Source: Candidatus Omnitrophota bacterium
Lineage (GTDB): Bacteria; Omnitrophota; Gorgyraeia; Duberdicusellales; 4484-171
DNA: 5,783 nt
NCBI GenBank assembly: GCA_023135855.1
Contig: JAGLSH010000047.1
Location: 1-5,783 of the forward strand
Reading direction: 5' to 3'
Position 1 is the first letter of the stretch; every line of letters starts with the position of its first letter. The notes beneath the pieces were generated by a model that saw nothing but the letters and a program-made list of their open reading frames with translations, had not been told where the DNA came from and made no database searches. The position numbers were made by a program, and so were the translations under genes. This document shows, one piece after another, positions 5,552 through 5,783 of this stretch.

Positions 5552-5783
5552 TTACAGCTTAAAGTCTTTCCCCAAATATATCTCCCTAGCTTCTTTATGA
5601 TTAATCAAATCATCAGCTGTTCCTGAAATTAAAATTTTACCTTCTGAAATCAAAAAAGCTCTATTAGTTATTGAAAGAGTTTCCCGTACATTATGATCAG
5701 TTATTAAAATACCCATTCCCTTGTCTCTCAATTCAGTGATTATTTCCTTTGCTTCACCAACTACTATAGGGTCAATCCCTGAA
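5552..5783 (-). CDS. lptB: LPS export ABC transporter ATPase LptB, C-terminal part
   Basis: Only the last 76 residues are in the window; the gene begins beyond the right edge. LptB is the cytoplasmic ATPase of the LptB2FGC complex that extracts lipopolysaccharide from the inner membrane and drives it along the Lpt bridge. The visible part starts just after the Walker B region with S-G-I-D-P-I (D-loop area; LptB normally reads D-E-P-F-A-G-x-D-P-I). It contains the switch-histidine segment I-L-I-T-D-H-N-V-R-E-T-L, which is strongly diagnostic of LptB among ABC ATPases, then the usual I-S-E-G-K-I-L-I-S-G-T segment and the C-terminal Y-L-G-K-D-F-K-L, close to Y-L-G-E-D-F-R-L in E. coli, so the end is complete. 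In many Proteobacteria rpoN follows lptB; here tig follows after 46 bases, which show only AT-rich sequence and no clear terminator or promoter. Confidence 0.95.
   Translation of the reverse strand, partial: SGIDPIVVGEAKEIITELRDKGMGILITDHNVRETLSITNRAFLISEGKILISGTADDLINHKEAREIYLGKDFKL

Overview
This is an AT-rich bacterial window in which every supported gene lies on the minus strand, so transcription runs from high to low coordinates. In that order it holds: the C-terminal end of lptB (LPS-export ATPase, cut by the right edge), a trigger factor gene lacking the PPIase domain, clpP, a class V (PucG/AGXT-type) aminotransferase, a long ACT-containing serA, an exported thioredoxin-fold protein of unrecognised family, and the N-terminal 93 residues of a LeuA/homocitrate-synthase-like enzyme (cut by the left edge). 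There is no gene-free stretch over 60 bases, no RNA gene, insertion sequence, CRISPR array or intrinsic terminator that I can see.

Spacing suggests one transcription unit in two parts. lptB, tig and clpP are separated by 46 and 55 bases and the aminotransferase follows clpP by 33 bases. From there the genes are packed tightly: the aminotransferase and serA overlap by 8 bases, serA and the thioredoxin-fold gene are 10 bases apart, and the LeuA-like gene starts 2 bases after the preceding stop. Strong AGGAGG-type ribosome binding sites precede almost every start, usually 6 bases away.

Functionally the unit joins envelope biogenesis (LptB), protein folding and turnover (trigger factor, ClpP) and serine/2-oxoacid metabolism (aminotransferase, SerA, LeuA-like enzyme). 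SerA with a neighbouring class V aminotransferase could make phosphoserine from 3-phosphoglycerate without a classical SerC; this is inference. The presence of LptB implies a diderm (LPS-exporting) bacterium. The low GC, the tig-clpP pair without clpX, and the reduced trigger factor suggest an uncultivated lineage (Omnitrophota or a related group is a guess, not shown).

The most unusual parts are the trigger factor, which has lost the PPIase domain and most of the distal C-terminal arm, and the tig-clpP junction, where an inverted array of 7-base units folds into a long imperfect hairpin beginning exactly at the tig stop codon. I see no convincing wholly new system in this window.
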